Part shown: positions 28,338-36,895 of the stretch, piece after piece | Numbering within the stretch: position 1 is the stretch's first letter | Layout: the number at the start of each line of letters is the position of its first letter | Origin: Micromonospora sp. NBC_01699 | GTDB lineage: Bacteria; Actinomycetota; Actinomycetes; Mycobacteriales; Micromonosporaceae | NCBI RefSeq assembly: GCF_036250065.1 | Contig: NZ_CP109199.1 | Coordinates: 1,302,001 to 1,366,000, forward strand | Direction of reading: 5' to 3' | Length of the DNA stretch: 64,000 nt | Notes under the pieces: generated by a model | What the model was told of the DNA's origin: nothing | Seen by the model: only the letters and a program-made list of their open reading frames with translations | Databases searched by the model: none | Program-made: the position numbers and the translations under genes

Positions 28338-28823
28338 TCAGGGGCGGTCGCCGTGCTGTTCGACGGCGCGTTGCACGGCCCGGTAGATCTGGCCGAACCG
28401 CAGCGCGTCGGAGATCTGCAACAGCATCAGCTCCTGCCCCTGGCGCTGCACCCAGAGCTCGTAGACACCCGAACCCCGGTCGTAGGAGCGGTCCAGCCAG
28501 CCGAGCGGGACCTCCAGGAACGGCGTCAGGGCCAGCGCGCCCACCGCGCAGACGCCGAGGATCGCGCCCGCGAGCAGCCAGTTTCCCCGGTCCTGGGCGG
28601 CGTAGGCGAGCGACACCACGCAGACCGTCGCGATCAGCGGCGGAACCGAGAGCAGGAAGATGAGCGCGCCGCGGCCGAGCAGCCGGGAGCGGGACCGCAG
28701 CGAGCCAGGACCGCGGGTGTGCCAGACGTACGTCAGTTCGGCGACCGGAACCCGGTGACCGCCGGCCTGGACCAACTCGGAGGTTACCTGCACCGTGTCG
28801 TCCCGGTAATAGACCGTCACCAC
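28338..28823 (-). CDS. DUF6232-like two-helix membrane protein (paralogue 1)
   Basis: A 161-aa protein: an N-terminal segment YYRDDTVQVTSE, a PVAELTYVWHTRG motif, two membrane helices (~48-72 and 82-102), then WLDRSYDRGSGVYELWVQRQGQ and ALRFGQIYRAVQRAVEQ. The same layout occurs in the protein at 31745-32218, so the two are paralogues. The WxxxxG and LQxxDALxFGQIYRALQRAVEQ-like end matches the DUF6232 type, whose function is unknown. The start is a GTG at 28823 or the next codon. It is divergent from the PrsW operon. Confidence 0.72.
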   Translation of the reverse strand: MVTVYYRDDTVQVTSELVQAGGHRVPVAELTYVWHTRGPGSLRSRSRLLGRGALIFLLSVPPLIATVCVVSLAYAAQDRGNWLLAGAILGVCAVGALALTPFLEVPLGWLDRSYDRGSGVYELWVQRQGQELMLLQISDALRFGQIYRAVQRAVEQHGDRP

Positions 28824-29045
28824 TTAAGCAAAGCGTGCCTGTCAACAGCACGTTCGGGTGCGCCGACAGTGCGACCCGGCGACCGGCGTAATGACCATGG
28901 TCGATCGGGTTGGCGGATCGGATTTCCCGGTATTGACCGTGATCGGTAGCGTGGGCGCACGCTGTGCCGGGTACGGGCCGACCGGTCCGCACCCCCGGGG
29001 ACGCGTACGACAGGGGTCGGTGGGCGTGACGGGCTGGAGAGACGC
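28824..29045. other. Divergent intergenic region before the PrsW operon
   Basis: No gene is seen. A TTGACA on the minus strand (28837-28842) is a candidate -35 box for the leftward gene but lacks a good -10. The right end carries the first copy of a 20-bp duplication that includes a GTG (29026). Confidence 0.4.
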
Positions 29046-29065
29046 GTGACGGGCTGGAAGAACGC
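29026..29065. repeat. 20-bp tandem duplication spanning the start codon
   Basis: Two adjacent 20-bp units (29026-29045, 29046-29065), both beginning GTGACGGGCTGGA, differ at two positions. Each carries a GTG, but the copies are out of frame with one another. The GGAGAG inside the first copy serves as ribosome site for the GTG in the second. Confidence 0.85.
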
Positions 29066-29603
29066 GTGGTACGCCGTGCTGTTGCTAGCCGGCCTCGCCG
29101 CCCTGGTCGCGGTGCCGGCGCTGCTGGCGTTGCCGCTGCCCGGCGAGGGTAAGCCGCTGTCCGGCGAGCGGGTCGACATCGGCTTCGGTGCCACCATCGC
29201 CCCGCCATCGGGCGCCCGGCTCGACCTGGACGCCTCCCGGCCGGGCACGGGTGCGGTGAGCCTGCGGGCCGGCGAGGTACGGCTGCGGCTGACCGCCCAG
29301 CAGTTCCGCGGCGACGTCGGTCCGTACGTCGCGCATGCCCGCCACAAGCTCGATCGGGACGAGTGGCTGCGCCCGGTCGGCGGCCCCGAGCGGGTTGCCA
29401 CCACCTCCGGGGTGTCCGGCGAACGCGGTTCGCTGCGCAGCGACGACTCCGCCGGCGTCGACCCCGCCTGCTACGCGATCTTCACCGCGCGATCGGTCGG
29501 CGTGGTCGTGCTGGCGACTCCGGCGAAGGACTGCACCGAACTGCCGGCATCGGTCTGGGCAGCGGTGACCAGCATCGAGATCGACCCGGCGGCGGCACAG
29601 TGA
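29046..29603 (+). CDS. Membrane-anchored protein of unknown function, cotranscribed with PrsW-like protease
   Basis: A 185-aa protein with one N-terminal membrane helix (residues ~8-32, AVLLLAGLAALVAVPALLAL) and an extracytoplasmic domain of ~150 residues. That domain has beta-rich, charged sequence and two cysteines (C141 region and C-terminal KDCTEL) that might form a disulfide. I do not recognise the family. Its TGA overlaps the GTG of the next gene (GTGA), so it is probably translated together with the PrsW-like protease. It could be a partner or substrate of that protease, which is inference from position. Confidence 0.7.
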   Translation: MTGWKNAWYAVLLLAGLAALVAVPALLALPLPGEGKPLSGERVDIGFGATIAPPSGARLDLDASRPGTGAVSLRAGEVRLRLTAQQFRGDVGPYVAHARHKLDRDEWLRPVGGPERVATTSGVSGERGSLRSDDSAGVDPACYAIFTARSVGVVVLATPAKDCTELPASVWAAVTSIEIDPAAAQ

Positions 29604-31687
29604 ACCGGCCGTGGTCGTTGGTCCGTACGCCGAGCTTCTGGATTCTGCTCGGGGTTACCGGGATCGCCACCGCGGTCACGCTCGTCGGCGGGCTGTTCCT
29701 CGCCGTGGCCGCCCCGTGGTCGACGCTGGTCGGCGTGCTGCTGGTGACCGCGTACGCGGCACTGGCCCTGCTGCTGATCCGGCAGCTCGATCGGTTGGGC
29801 ACCCGGCCCTGGTGGCTGGTCGGGTTGGCGCTGCTCTGGGGCGCCACCATGTCCGTGCTGGTCGGCGGGAGCGCCGGCTTCACCATCGACCAGTTGCTCG
29901 GGCGGCTGTTCTCGCCCGAGTTCGCGGGTGTCTGGGGCGCCATGATCGTCGCGCCGCCGGGCGAGGAGTTGGCCAAGGTCGCCGGGGTCGTGTTCCTGTT
30001 CCTGGCCGCCCGCCCCTACCTGCGTACGGTCTTCGCGGGTGCGGTCTACGGCGCGGTCGTCGGCCTGGGCTTCGCCGTCGTCGAGGACCTCGGGTACGCC
30101 GTGATGGCGGCGGACGAGACGCTGCCGGACGCGGTCGGCGAGGCGCTGCGGATGCTCGTGTTGCGGTTCACCCTGCCCGGTGTGGTCGGCCATCCGCTCT
30201 TCACCGCCGTCGCCGGTGCCGGGGTCGCCTACCTGGTCGTGCGTACCGACCGGACCCGGATACGGCGGGTGGGCGTCTTCGTCGGCGCCCAGGCGCTCGC
30301 CTGGCTGACCCACGCGGCGGTCAACTCGCCGGTGGCGTTCGTGGTGTCCGACGCGCTCGACCAGTTGCCCGGGTTCGCCGCGCTGACCGGCTACCTGCTC
30401 GTGATCGGCATCCCCGGCGCGGCCTCGTTCCACTGGCTCGCCGCGCTCCGCCGGGCGGACGCCGAACGGCTCGCCGACCGGCTCCGTGCCGCCGATCCGG
30501 AGCTGGCCACGGCCGACGAAGCCGACGCGGTGACCACCCTCGGCGGTCGGGGTCGGGCGGCGAGGTCGGTCGGCCGGGTCCACGGCCGGCGGGCCGGTCG
30601 CGCGGCCCGCCGGGTCCAACGGGCCCAGTTGCGGCTCGCCGACCTGCCGCCGCAGCCGCCGGTCGTCCCCCAACCGATCGGGTACGCCCAGCCACCGACC
30701 CATCCCTGGCCGGCCCCCTCCTACCAACCACCCGCACCCGTCCCGCCTGCTGCTCCGCGCTCGCCTGCTGCGCCGCTTCCGCCTGCTGCGCCGCTTCCGC
30801 CTGCTGCGCCGCTTCCGCCTGCTGCGCCGCTTCCGCCTGCTGCGCCGCTTCCGCCTGCTGCGCCGCGCTTGCCCGCCGCACCGCTCTCGCCCGTTACGCC
30901 GGTGCAGCCCGCCGCGCCGAGCCCGACCGCGCTGCCGGTCCCGCCGGTCCCGCCGCTTCTGTGGGTCCAGTGGGCCTCACCGGTGCCGCCGCCCTGGACC
31001 GGTCCGGCGCCGTGGGCGCCGCCGCCGTGGGCGGAGCCGCGGCCCGGTGTGCCACCGGCACCGAACACGCCACCGCCACCGCCGTCGCCGTGGCACGGGG
31101 TTGCGCCCGCAGGCTCGCCGCCGCCGTGGGGCTGGCCGCCGCTCGGTGGCCGGGGCGGTGCCCAGCCCACCCCGTGGGGTGCCCAGCCCACCCCGTGGGT
31201 CGGGCCGCCGCCCCCGCCCTGGCCGGGAGTGCCGGGAGGCATGCCGCCGTCTCCGCCACGGGCCGGGGCGCCGGGGGGAATGCCTCCGGCGTGGGCGTAC
31301 GGGACGGCTACGGGTGGCTGGGCACCGCCGAACCCGCCGGTGCCGAAGGTGACGGCGGTCCAGCGGCGTACGGCCGAACTGGCTCGGGCCAGGACGGCGC
31401 TGGCGGAGCTGACCGGAGCACCCGCCGTGCCGGCCGATGCGGCCGTACCGGCGTCGGCGCCGAGCTGGTCGACCAGTACGGCGGTCTGGTTGTCCGCGGT
31501 CGGGCTGATGGTGTGGCCGGTGGTCCCGGTTGCCGGGCTGCTGGTGGCGGTGCCGCTGGTCGGAGCCGCGCGGCGGCACCGGTCGGTGCCCCGCGGCCTG
31601 CGGCTGGCGACGATAGCGGTGCTGGCCAGCGGATACTGCTGGCTGGCCAGCGTGCTGGCGCTCGCGCTCTTCCCCGACGTGGTCTGA
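29600..31687 (+). CDS. PrsW family intramembrane metalloprotease with long Pro/Ala-rich tail
   Basis: A 695-aa membrane protein. Residues ~1-265 contain the PrsW core: PPGEELAKVAG gives E122, E123 and K126; GFAVVEDLG gives E162; H198 and H238/N242 complete the set. PrsW-type proteases cleave membrane substrates such as anti-sigma factors in Bacillus. The core is followed by ~120 mostly basic and charged residues, then ~250 residues rich in proline, alanine and glycine, partly an 18-bp repeat, and finally two C-terminal hydrophobic helices (VGLMVWPVVPVAGLLVAVPL, then LASGYCWLASVLALALF). Family members are usually 250-400 aa, so the tail is unusual. The GTG overlaps the upstream gene. Confidence 0.82.
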   Translation: MNRPWSLVRTPSFWILLGVTGIATAVTLVGGLFLAVAAPWSTLVGVLLVTAYAALALLLIRQLDRLGTRPWWLVGLALLWGATMSVLVGGSAGFTIDQLLGRLFSPEFAGVWGAMIVAPPGEELAKVAGVVFLFLAARPYLRTVFAGAVYGAVVGLGFAVVEDLGYAVMAADETLPDAVGEALRMLVLRFTLPGVVGHPLFTAVAGAGVAYLVVRTDRTRIRRVGVFVGAQALAWLTHAAVNSPVAFVVSDALDQLPGFAALTGYLLVIGIPGAASFHWLAALRRADAERLADRLRAADPELATADEADAVTTLGGRGRAARSVGRVHGRRAGRAARRVQRAQLRLADLPPQPPVVPQPIGYAQPPTHPWPAPSYQPPAPVPPAAPRSPAAPLPPAAPLPPAAPLPPAAPLPPAAPLPPAAPRLPAAPLSPVTPVQPAAPSPTALPVPPVPPLLWVQWASPVPPPWTGPAPWAPPPWAEPRPGVPPAPNTPPPPPSPWHGVAPAGSPPPWGWPPLGGRGGAQPTPWGAQPTPWVGPPPPPWPGVPGGMPPSPPRAGAPGGMPPAWAYGTATGGWAPPNPPVPKVTAVQRRTAELARARTALAELTGAPAVPADAAVPASAPSWSTSTAVWLSAVGLMVWPVVPVAGLLVAVPLVGAARRHRSVPRGLRLATIAVLASGYCWLASVLALALFPDVV
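30744..30869. repeat. 18-bp in-frame tandem repeat (PPAAPL) in the PrsW-like gene
   Basis: Five perfect copies of an 18-bp unit lie at 30762-30851; the unit starts CGCCTGCTGCG and encodes PPAAPL. One diverged copy flanks each side. The period is a multiple of three, so copy changes keep frame. Confidence 0.95.
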
Positions 31688-31744
31688 GCCGGTCCGGCCG
31701 CGCCGGGTCGTTCCGAACCGGTCCGGCCGGGACGGGGCCTGTGA

Positions 31745-32218
31745 TCAGCGGGGGCGGGGGGCTCGCTGCCGCTGCTCCACGGCCCGTTGCAGCGCCCGGT
31801 AGATCTGACCGAACTTCAGCGCGTCGTGGGTCTGGAGGACCCGGATCGGCTGGCCGTGCCAGCGCACCCAGATCTCCAGCCGGTGCGAACCCCGGGTGTA
31901 GGACCGGTCCAGGAATTCGAGCAGCAGGTCGGCGACCGGGGCGACGGCGAGCCCGACCAGGCACGATGCGCCGACGATGGCGAGCGTGACGGTGAACGAG
32001 GTGTGGAAGCGGATAGCGAGGCCGATGCCGAGTACGGCGGCGACCACCGGACCGATCAACCCGAAACCGAGCGCACCCCGTCCGGCCAGTACGCGCCAGG
32101 AGCGGCTGCCACGCTGGTGCCAGATTTCGGCCAGTTCGGGCAGGGGATAGGCGCGTTCGCCGACCCGGATCGCCTCGGAGGTGACCCGTACGGACCGGTC
32201 GTCGTAATAGGTGATCAT
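31745..32218 (-). CDS. DUF6232-like two-helix membrane protein (paralogue 2)
   Basis: A 157-aa paralogue of the protein at 28338-28823. It has the same order: YYDDRSVRVTSE, LPELAEIWHQRG, two membrane helices (~48-68, 76-98), LDRSYTRGSHRLEIWVRWHGQ and ALKFGQIYRALQRAVEQRQR. The ATG at 32218 is chosen because AGGA lies nine bases upstream; a GTG nine bases earlier follows AGGA at one base. Together the two paralogues bracket the PrsW operon on the opposite strand. The function is unknown; the conserved cytoplasmic end may bind a partner. Confidence 0.72.
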   Translation of the reverse strand: MITYYDDRSVRVTSEAIRVGERAYPLPELAEIWHQRGSRSWRVLAGRGALGFGLIGPVVAAVLGIGLAIRFHTSFTVTLAIVGASCLVGLAVAPVADLLLEFLDRSYTRGSHRLEIWVRWHGQPIRVLQTHDALKFGQIYRALQRAVEQRQRAPRPR

Positions 32219-32310
32219 GTGCTTCACGTCCTGGTCACGGGGACACCAGACAACGTACCCAACGAGTGGCGTCGTAGTGTGGGTGTGCGACTTCGATGTG
32301 GAGGTGGAGT

Positions 32311-33084
32311 GTGGGCGACTTCGTCCGGCTGGAGATCAGCGACGGTATCGGCACGATCCGGCTGGAGCGGCCGCCGATGAACGCGCTGAACACCACGGTG
32401 CAGGAGGAGTTGCGGGCCGCTGCCGCCGCCGTCACCACGGACCCCGACGTCCGTGCGGTCATAGTCTACGGCGGCGAGAAGGTGTTCGCCGCCGGCGCGG
32501 ACATCAAGGAGATGGCCGACATGTCGTACGTGGACATGGCGGCCCGAGCGGTCGAACTGTCCAGCGCGCTCGGCGCCATCGCCCGGATCCCCAAGCCGGT
32601 GGTCGCGGCGATCACCGGTTACGCCCTCGGCGGCGGCTGCGAACTGGCGCTCGCCTGTGACTGGCGGGTCGCCGCCGACGACGCGAAGCTCGGTCAGCCG
32701 GAGATCAGGCTCGGCATCATCCCGGGCGCGGGTGGCACCCAGCGGTTGGCGCGGCTGGTCGGCCCGGCGCGGGCCAAGGATCTGATCATGTCGGGGCGGA
32801 TGGTCGACGCCGCCGAGGCGCTGGCGATCGGGCTGGTCGATCGGGTGGTTCCGGCCGATCGGGTGTACGCGGAGGCGGTCGCGCTGGTCTCGCCGTACGT
32901 TTCGGGTCCGGCCCAGGCGCTGCGGGCGGCGAAGCTGGCGGTCGACGGCGGCCTGGACATGGATCTGGCCTCCGGTCTGGCCTGGGAGAGCCAGCTCTTC
33001 GCGGCGCTGTTCGCCACCGACGACCGGCGCGAGGGCATGGCCGCCTTCGTGGCGAAGCGGAAACCGGACTTCACCGGGCGCTGA
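32311..33084 (+). CDS. Enoyl-CoA hydratase/isomerase family protein
   Basis: A 257-aa crotonase-fold enzyme, probably hydrating trans-2-enoyl-CoA in beta-oxidation. Both catalytic glutamates of true hydratases are present: E in LGGGCELALA and E in GQPEIRLGIIPGAGG. FAAGADIKEM is the oxyanion-hole region. GGAGG six bases before the GTG at 32311 fixes the start. It lies upstream of the ThDP enzyme gene with a 93-bp gap, and may supply acyl-CoA chemistry that feeds EtfBA (39133), although they are not in one operon. Confidence 0.9.
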   Translation: MGDFVRLEISDGIGTIRLERPPMNALNTTVQEELRAAAAAVTTDPDVRAVIVYGGEKVFAAGADIKEMADMSYVDMAARAVELSSALGAIARIPKPVVAAITGYALGGGCELALACDWRVAADDAKLGQPEIRLGIIPGAGGTQRLARLVGPARAKDLIMSGRMVDAAEALAIGLVDRVVPADRVYAEAVALVSPYVSGPAQALRAAKLAVDGGLDMDLASGLAWESQLFAALFATDDRREGMAAFVAKRKPDFTGR

Positions 33085-33177
33085 CCCGCAGACTGCTCCG
33101 GAGAGAGGCGAGTCTTCTTCACCTTTTCCGGGTCGGCCGATAACCTGGGCACCCACGGTGACGATGAGGGAGCGGCG

Positions 33178-34824
33178 ATGACGGAGCGGATCGAAGGTCA
33201 CGGCGGCGACTTGGCGGTGGCGGCGCTGCGGGCGTACGGCATCACCGAGATGTTCACCCTCTCCGGTGGCCACGTCTTTCCGCTCTACGACGCCGCCCAC
33301 CGCAGCGAGGTCGACGCCGCCGGGCGACCGCCGATGCGGATAGTCGACGTACGACACGAGCAGTCTGCGGTCTTCGCCGCCGAGGCGGTGGCCAAGCTGC
33401 GCCGCCGTCCGGGACTCGCCGTGCTCACCGCCGGCCCCGGCGTCACCAACGGCATCTCCGGGCTGACCAGCGCCCACTTCAACGGTTCACCGGTGCTGGT
33501 GATCGGGGGCAGGGCACCGGCCTTCCGCTGGGGTTCGGGCAGCCTCCAGGAGATCGACCACCTGCCGCTGGTCACCCCGGTCACCAAGCACGCCGCCACC
33601 GTGTTCGACACCGACGAGATCCCCGGCGCGATCGAGACCGCGCTCACCGCCGCGCTCAGCCCGCACCGAGGTCCGGTCTTCCTCGACCTGCCGCTGGAGG
33701 TGGTCTTCTCGGTCGGCGAGGCGGTCGCGCCGACCGCGGCGGCGATCGCCCCGCTCGAACCGGACCCGGAGGAGGTCGACCGGGCCGCCCGGCTGATCGC
33801 CGGTGCCCAGCGACCCATGATCATCGCCGGGTCGGACGTGTACGCCGGTGACGCCACCGCCGCCCTGCGCGAGGCCGCCGAGGCGTTGCAGATCCCGGTC
33901 TTCGCCAACGGCATGGGACGCGGCTCGCTCCCGCCGGAGCACCCGCTCGCCTTCGCCAAGGCCCGCCGGACCGCGCTCAACGGCGCGGACGTGATCGTGG
34001 TGGTCGGCACCCCGCTCGACTTCCGGCTGGGCTTCGGCGACTTCGGCGACGCCCAGCTCGTACACATCGTGGACGCGCCCACCCAGCGGGCCGGGCACGT
34101 CCAGCCGGCCGCCAGCCCCGCCGGTGACCTGCGGCTGATCCTCTCCGCGCTGGCCGACCACCGGGGCGACCGCGAGGACCATGCCGCCTGGATCGCCGAC
34201 CTGCGGTCGGTGGAGAACGCCGCGAAGAAGCGGGACGCGGACGAGATGGCGGCCGAGTCCGACCCGATCCGACCGGCCCGGGTCTACGGCGAGCTGCGCC
34301 GGGCACTGGACCCGGACGCGATCACCATCGGCGACGGCGGCGACTTCGTCTCGTACGCCGGCCGCTACCTCGAACCGTCGATGCCCGGCACCTGGCTCGA
34401 CCCCGGCCCGTACGGCTGCCTCGGCACCGGCATGGGTTACGCGATGGGAGCCAGGGTCACCCACCCCGACCGCCAGGTCTGCGTGCTGATGGGCGACGGG
34501 GCGGCCGGCTTCTCGCTGATGGACGTCGAGTCGCTGGCCCGGCAGAAGCTGCCGGTGGTGATCGTGGTGGGCAACAACGGCATCTGGGGGCTGGAGAAGC
34601 ACCCGATGAACGCCATGTACGGCTACGACGTCGCCGCCGACCTGCAACCCGAACTGCGCTACGACGACGTGGTGACCGCGCTCGGCGGGGCGGGCGAGAC
34701 GGTGGCGAAGGCCGGTGACCTGCGTCCGGCGTTGCAGCGGGCCTTCGATTCCGGGGTGCCGTACCTGGTCAACGTGCTGACCGATCCGGCGGACGCGTAC
34801 CCGCGCTCATCCAACCTGGCCTGA
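33178..34824 (+). CDS. Thiamine diphosphate-dependent enzyme (acetolactate synthase-like)
   Basis: A 548-aa ThDP enzyme with the three domains of the acetolactate synthase/benzaldehyde lyase superfamily. E61 in RHEQSAVF activates the cofactor. The C-terminal ThDP-Mg motif is GDGAAGFSLMDVESL ... VVGNNGIWG, matching GDG-x(24-27)-NN. The middle domain has IIAGSDVY and NGMGRGSLPPEHPL. The known FAD/quinone-site residues of catabolic or anabolic ALS cannot be judged by eye, and no ilvN small subunit is adjacent, so a different decarboxylase/ligase specificity is quite possible. Its 3' end overlaps the convergent membrane-protein gene by 18 bp. Confidence 0.82.
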   Translation: MTERIEGHGGDLAVAALRAYGITEMFTLSGGHVFPLYDAAHRSEVDAAGRPPMRIVDVRHEQSAVFAAEAVAKLRRRPGLAVLTAGPGVTNGISGLTSAHFNGSPVLVIGGRAPAFRWGSGSLQEIDHLPLVTPVTKHAATVFDTDEIPGAIETALTAALSPHRGPVFLDLPLEVVFSVGEAVAPTAAAIAPLEPDPEEVDRAARLIAGAQRPMIIAGSDVYAGDATAALREAAEALQIPVFANGMGRGSLPPEHPLAFAKARRTALNGADVIVVVGTPLDFRLGFGDFGDAQLVHIVDAPTQRAGHVQPAASPAGDLRLILSALADHRGDREDHAAWIADLRSVENAAKKRDADEMAAESDPIRPARVYGELRRALDPDAITIGDGGDFVSYAGRYLEPSMPGTWLDPGPYGCLGTGMGYAMGARVTHPDRQVCVLMGDGAAGFSLMDVESLARQKLPVVIVVGNNGIWGLEKHPMNAMYGYDVAADLQPELRYDDVVTALGGAGETVAKAGDLRPALQRAFDSGVPYLVNVLTDPADAYPRSSNLA

Positions 34825-36324
34825 TTCGGCCGGTGCCGCCTCGACCGGGTCCCGCTCCGGTGCGGATCCGGTCGGGCGGCGGGCGGTCAGCAGCAGCGGG
34901 AGCAGCAGGATGCCCAGCACGTACGGGGCGAACATGTAGCGGGCGCCCTGCATGTTGTTGATCGCCAGCACCGAGAGCTGGTTTCCGGCGGTGAGACTGG
35001 CCAGGGCGAGCACGGCCGGCTCCCGGCGTCGCCAGGCGACCAGCCCGACCACCAGGTACGCCGCGTACGCCCAGTTGGCGCCGCGCCACCACAGCCACTC
35101 CGGGTTCACCGTACGGGCGTTGAGCTGCACCGCGAGGTCGTAGGCGGCTTGGCTGCGCGGGGCGGAGTAGGCGTCGTACCGGGCGGGACTGGCCCGGAAC
35201 AGCGGGTCCCGCGCGACGTACGCCTTGACCGACCACGGGTTCGGGTTGCGGGCGACGTTCCCGGTCGATGCCGGGTTCCAGCCGATCGAGCTGCGGCAGA
35301 GCCGGCCGCCGATCACCCCGCCCGGTGAGCGCTTCAGCAGCCGCCCCCAGATCGACACCAGCTCCGACTTGTGTACGGCGGCGGCGTCGCGGTCGAAGGC
35401 GGGGGCCCAGACGGTCGGGTCGACCGAGTAGCAGTCCGCCGACTCCCGCCAGTGGCTCAGCGGTGCCACCTGGGCCATCACCGCCGTGTCGGTGGCGGAG
35501 AAGCCGGCCGGGTCGTCGGCGTAACCGACCGCTATGTCACCGAAGAGCGTCTCCAGCGCGACCAGGGAGCCGGCGTCGCGTACGCCGAGGGCGGGCAGCA
35601 GCAGCCAGTTGGTCAGCAGCGCGACGGTGATCGCGGTGAGGCCGGCGACGATCATCCGGACCGCCGTGGCGCGCAGCACCAGCAGGCAGACCGCGATCAG
35701 GACCGCGGTGACGATGAACCCGTTCTGCCGGAACAGGCAGAGCAGGGTCAGTTCGGCCAGCAGGGCGAGGAACAGGCTGCGCGGGAACGCGGGGGTGTCG
35801 CCGGCCCGGCGGCGGGCGACCAGGCGGGCGACCGTACCGAGCAGGAAGACGTGTACGACGACGAACGGCACGTCCTTCCACACGGCCAGCACGAACGAGC
35901 CGACCGGTGGCAGGGCGACCAGGACGACGGCGGCGGTGGTCCACGCCCAGCCGGGGCCGCCGAGCCGGCGCAGCCCGGTCACCGCGTACGTCAGCCCGGC
36001 GGCCAGGGCCACCGTCTGGAGCAGGGTGAGCGCGGCGACCCCGCCGGTGAGCTGGAGCGACAGCCACACCAGCGAGGTGTACGTGATCGGGTGGTGGGTG
36101 TTCCAGTTGCCGGTGGTCGACTGCCACATGTAGTTGAGCGAGTCGGGGCTGAACAGGCCGGGGTAGTAGGCGACCCACCAGAACAGCAGCACGAGCTGGG
36201 TTGCCGCGAAACTGACCAGCGCGTACGCCGGCAGCCGGTCGCGGCGGAGCAGTCGCCGCCGGGTCGGGGCGGGCGATTCGGCGGCGGGGCGGCTGGCAGT
36301 CTCGCCCGAGGTGTCGTCGTCCAT
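34807..36324 (-). CDS. Multi-spanning membrane protein, DUF6020/GT-C-like
   Basis: A 505-aa membrane protein with about eleven helices. After a charged N-terminus and one helix comes YYPGLFSPDSLNYMWQ and NTHHPITYTSLVWL, a pattern found in DUF6020 and GT-C-like polyprenol-dependent glycosyltransferases, where the acidic residue near the first extracellular loop is catalytic. The later soluble segment (~275-400) is extracytoplasmic and contains several cysteines. The donor and acceptor are unknown. The stop lies 18 bp inside the end of the convergent ThDP gene, with no room for a terminator. Confidence 0.72.
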   Translation of the reverse strand: MDDDTSGETASRPAAESPAPTRRRLLRRDRLPAYALVSFAATQLVLLFWWVAYYPGLFSPDSLNYMWQSTTGNWNTHHPITYTSLVWLSLQLTGGVAALTLLQTVALAAGLTYAVTGLRRLGGPGWAWTTAAVVLVALPPVGSFVLAVWKDVPFVVVHVFLLGTVARLVARRRAGDTPAFPRSLFLALLAELTLLCLFRQNGFIVTAVLIAVCLLVLRATAVRMIVAGLTAITVALLTNWLLLPALGVRDAGSLVALETLFGDIAVGYADDPAGFSATDTAVMAQVAPLSHWRESADCYSVDPTVWAPAFDRDAAAVHKSELVSIWGRLLKRSPGGVIGGRLCRSSIGWNPASTGNVARNPNPWSVKAYVARDPLFRASPARYDAYSAPRSQAAYDLAVQLNARTVNPEWLWWRGANWAYAAYLVVGLVAWRRREPAVLALASLTAGNQLSVLAINNMQGARYMFAPYVLGILLLPLLLTARRPTGSAPERDPVEAAPAESGQVG

Positions 36325-36462
36325 CTCCGCCGTCTCTCCGAGCGTCTCGCGCGGGCACCGGGACCCACGCGCGGCCGGTGCCGGGCGTGAGCCAAGGCGC
36401 CATGGTACGACCGACCGGCGCCGCCGGAGGAATCGGAGCGGCCGATCCGGACAAGCGGCCGG

Positions 36463-36894
36463 TTACGCCTCGGGTCGCTTCTCCTCCACCGGCGGTTCGT
36501 CGCCCTCCCGGCGCCGGATCTCACCCTCGCGGCGGCGCAGGTCCTCCTCCCAGCGTTCGAAGAGTTCCCGGTCCTTCTTCGCCTGTTCGGAGGCGAGCGA
36601 GGTGAGGAATTCCGGGTTGTCGTCCGGGGCGACCGGCCGGCGTCGTTCGGCGCCGCGGCCGCCGGGGGCGCCACGGCGGGCGGCGCGGATCGGGCGGCCG
36701 GCGAAGAACCAGGTGATCGGTCCGATCAGCGGGATGAGGATGATCGGCACCCAGGCGAATCGGGGCAGGGCGCGGATGTCTGCCTTGTCCGCGCTGAGGC
36801 AGCTGATCAATGCGCAAGCGGCGAGGACGACGTGCGCGACAAAGGCAAATAACATCAGGCGAACCATAGGGGCAATGATGACCCACCGGGTCAC
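36463..36894 (-). CDS. PLD nuclease N-terminal domain-containing (PLDc_N) membrane protein
   Basis: A 143-aa protein with two N-terminal helices (FAFVAHVVLAACALISC and FAWVPIILIPLIGPITWFFAGRP) forming a PLDc_N module. A highly charged C-terminus (ELFERWEEDLRRREGEIRRREG) is predicted coiled coil. The GTG at 36894 follows the stop of the upstream DUF202 gene by one base with AGGATGAG as ribosome site, supporting coupling; an internal ATG at 36867 would give the more usual N-terminus MVRLMLF. It is the last gene of a three-gene membrane-protein operon. Function unknown. Confidence 0.75.
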   Translation of the reverse strand: MTRWVIIAPMVRLMLFAFVAHVVLAACALISCLSADKADIRALPRFAWVPIILIPLIGPITWFFAGRPIRAARRGAPGGRGAERRRPVAPDDNPEFLTSLASEQAKKDRELFERWEEDLRRREGEIRRREGDEPPVEEKRPEA

Positions 36895-36895
36895 C

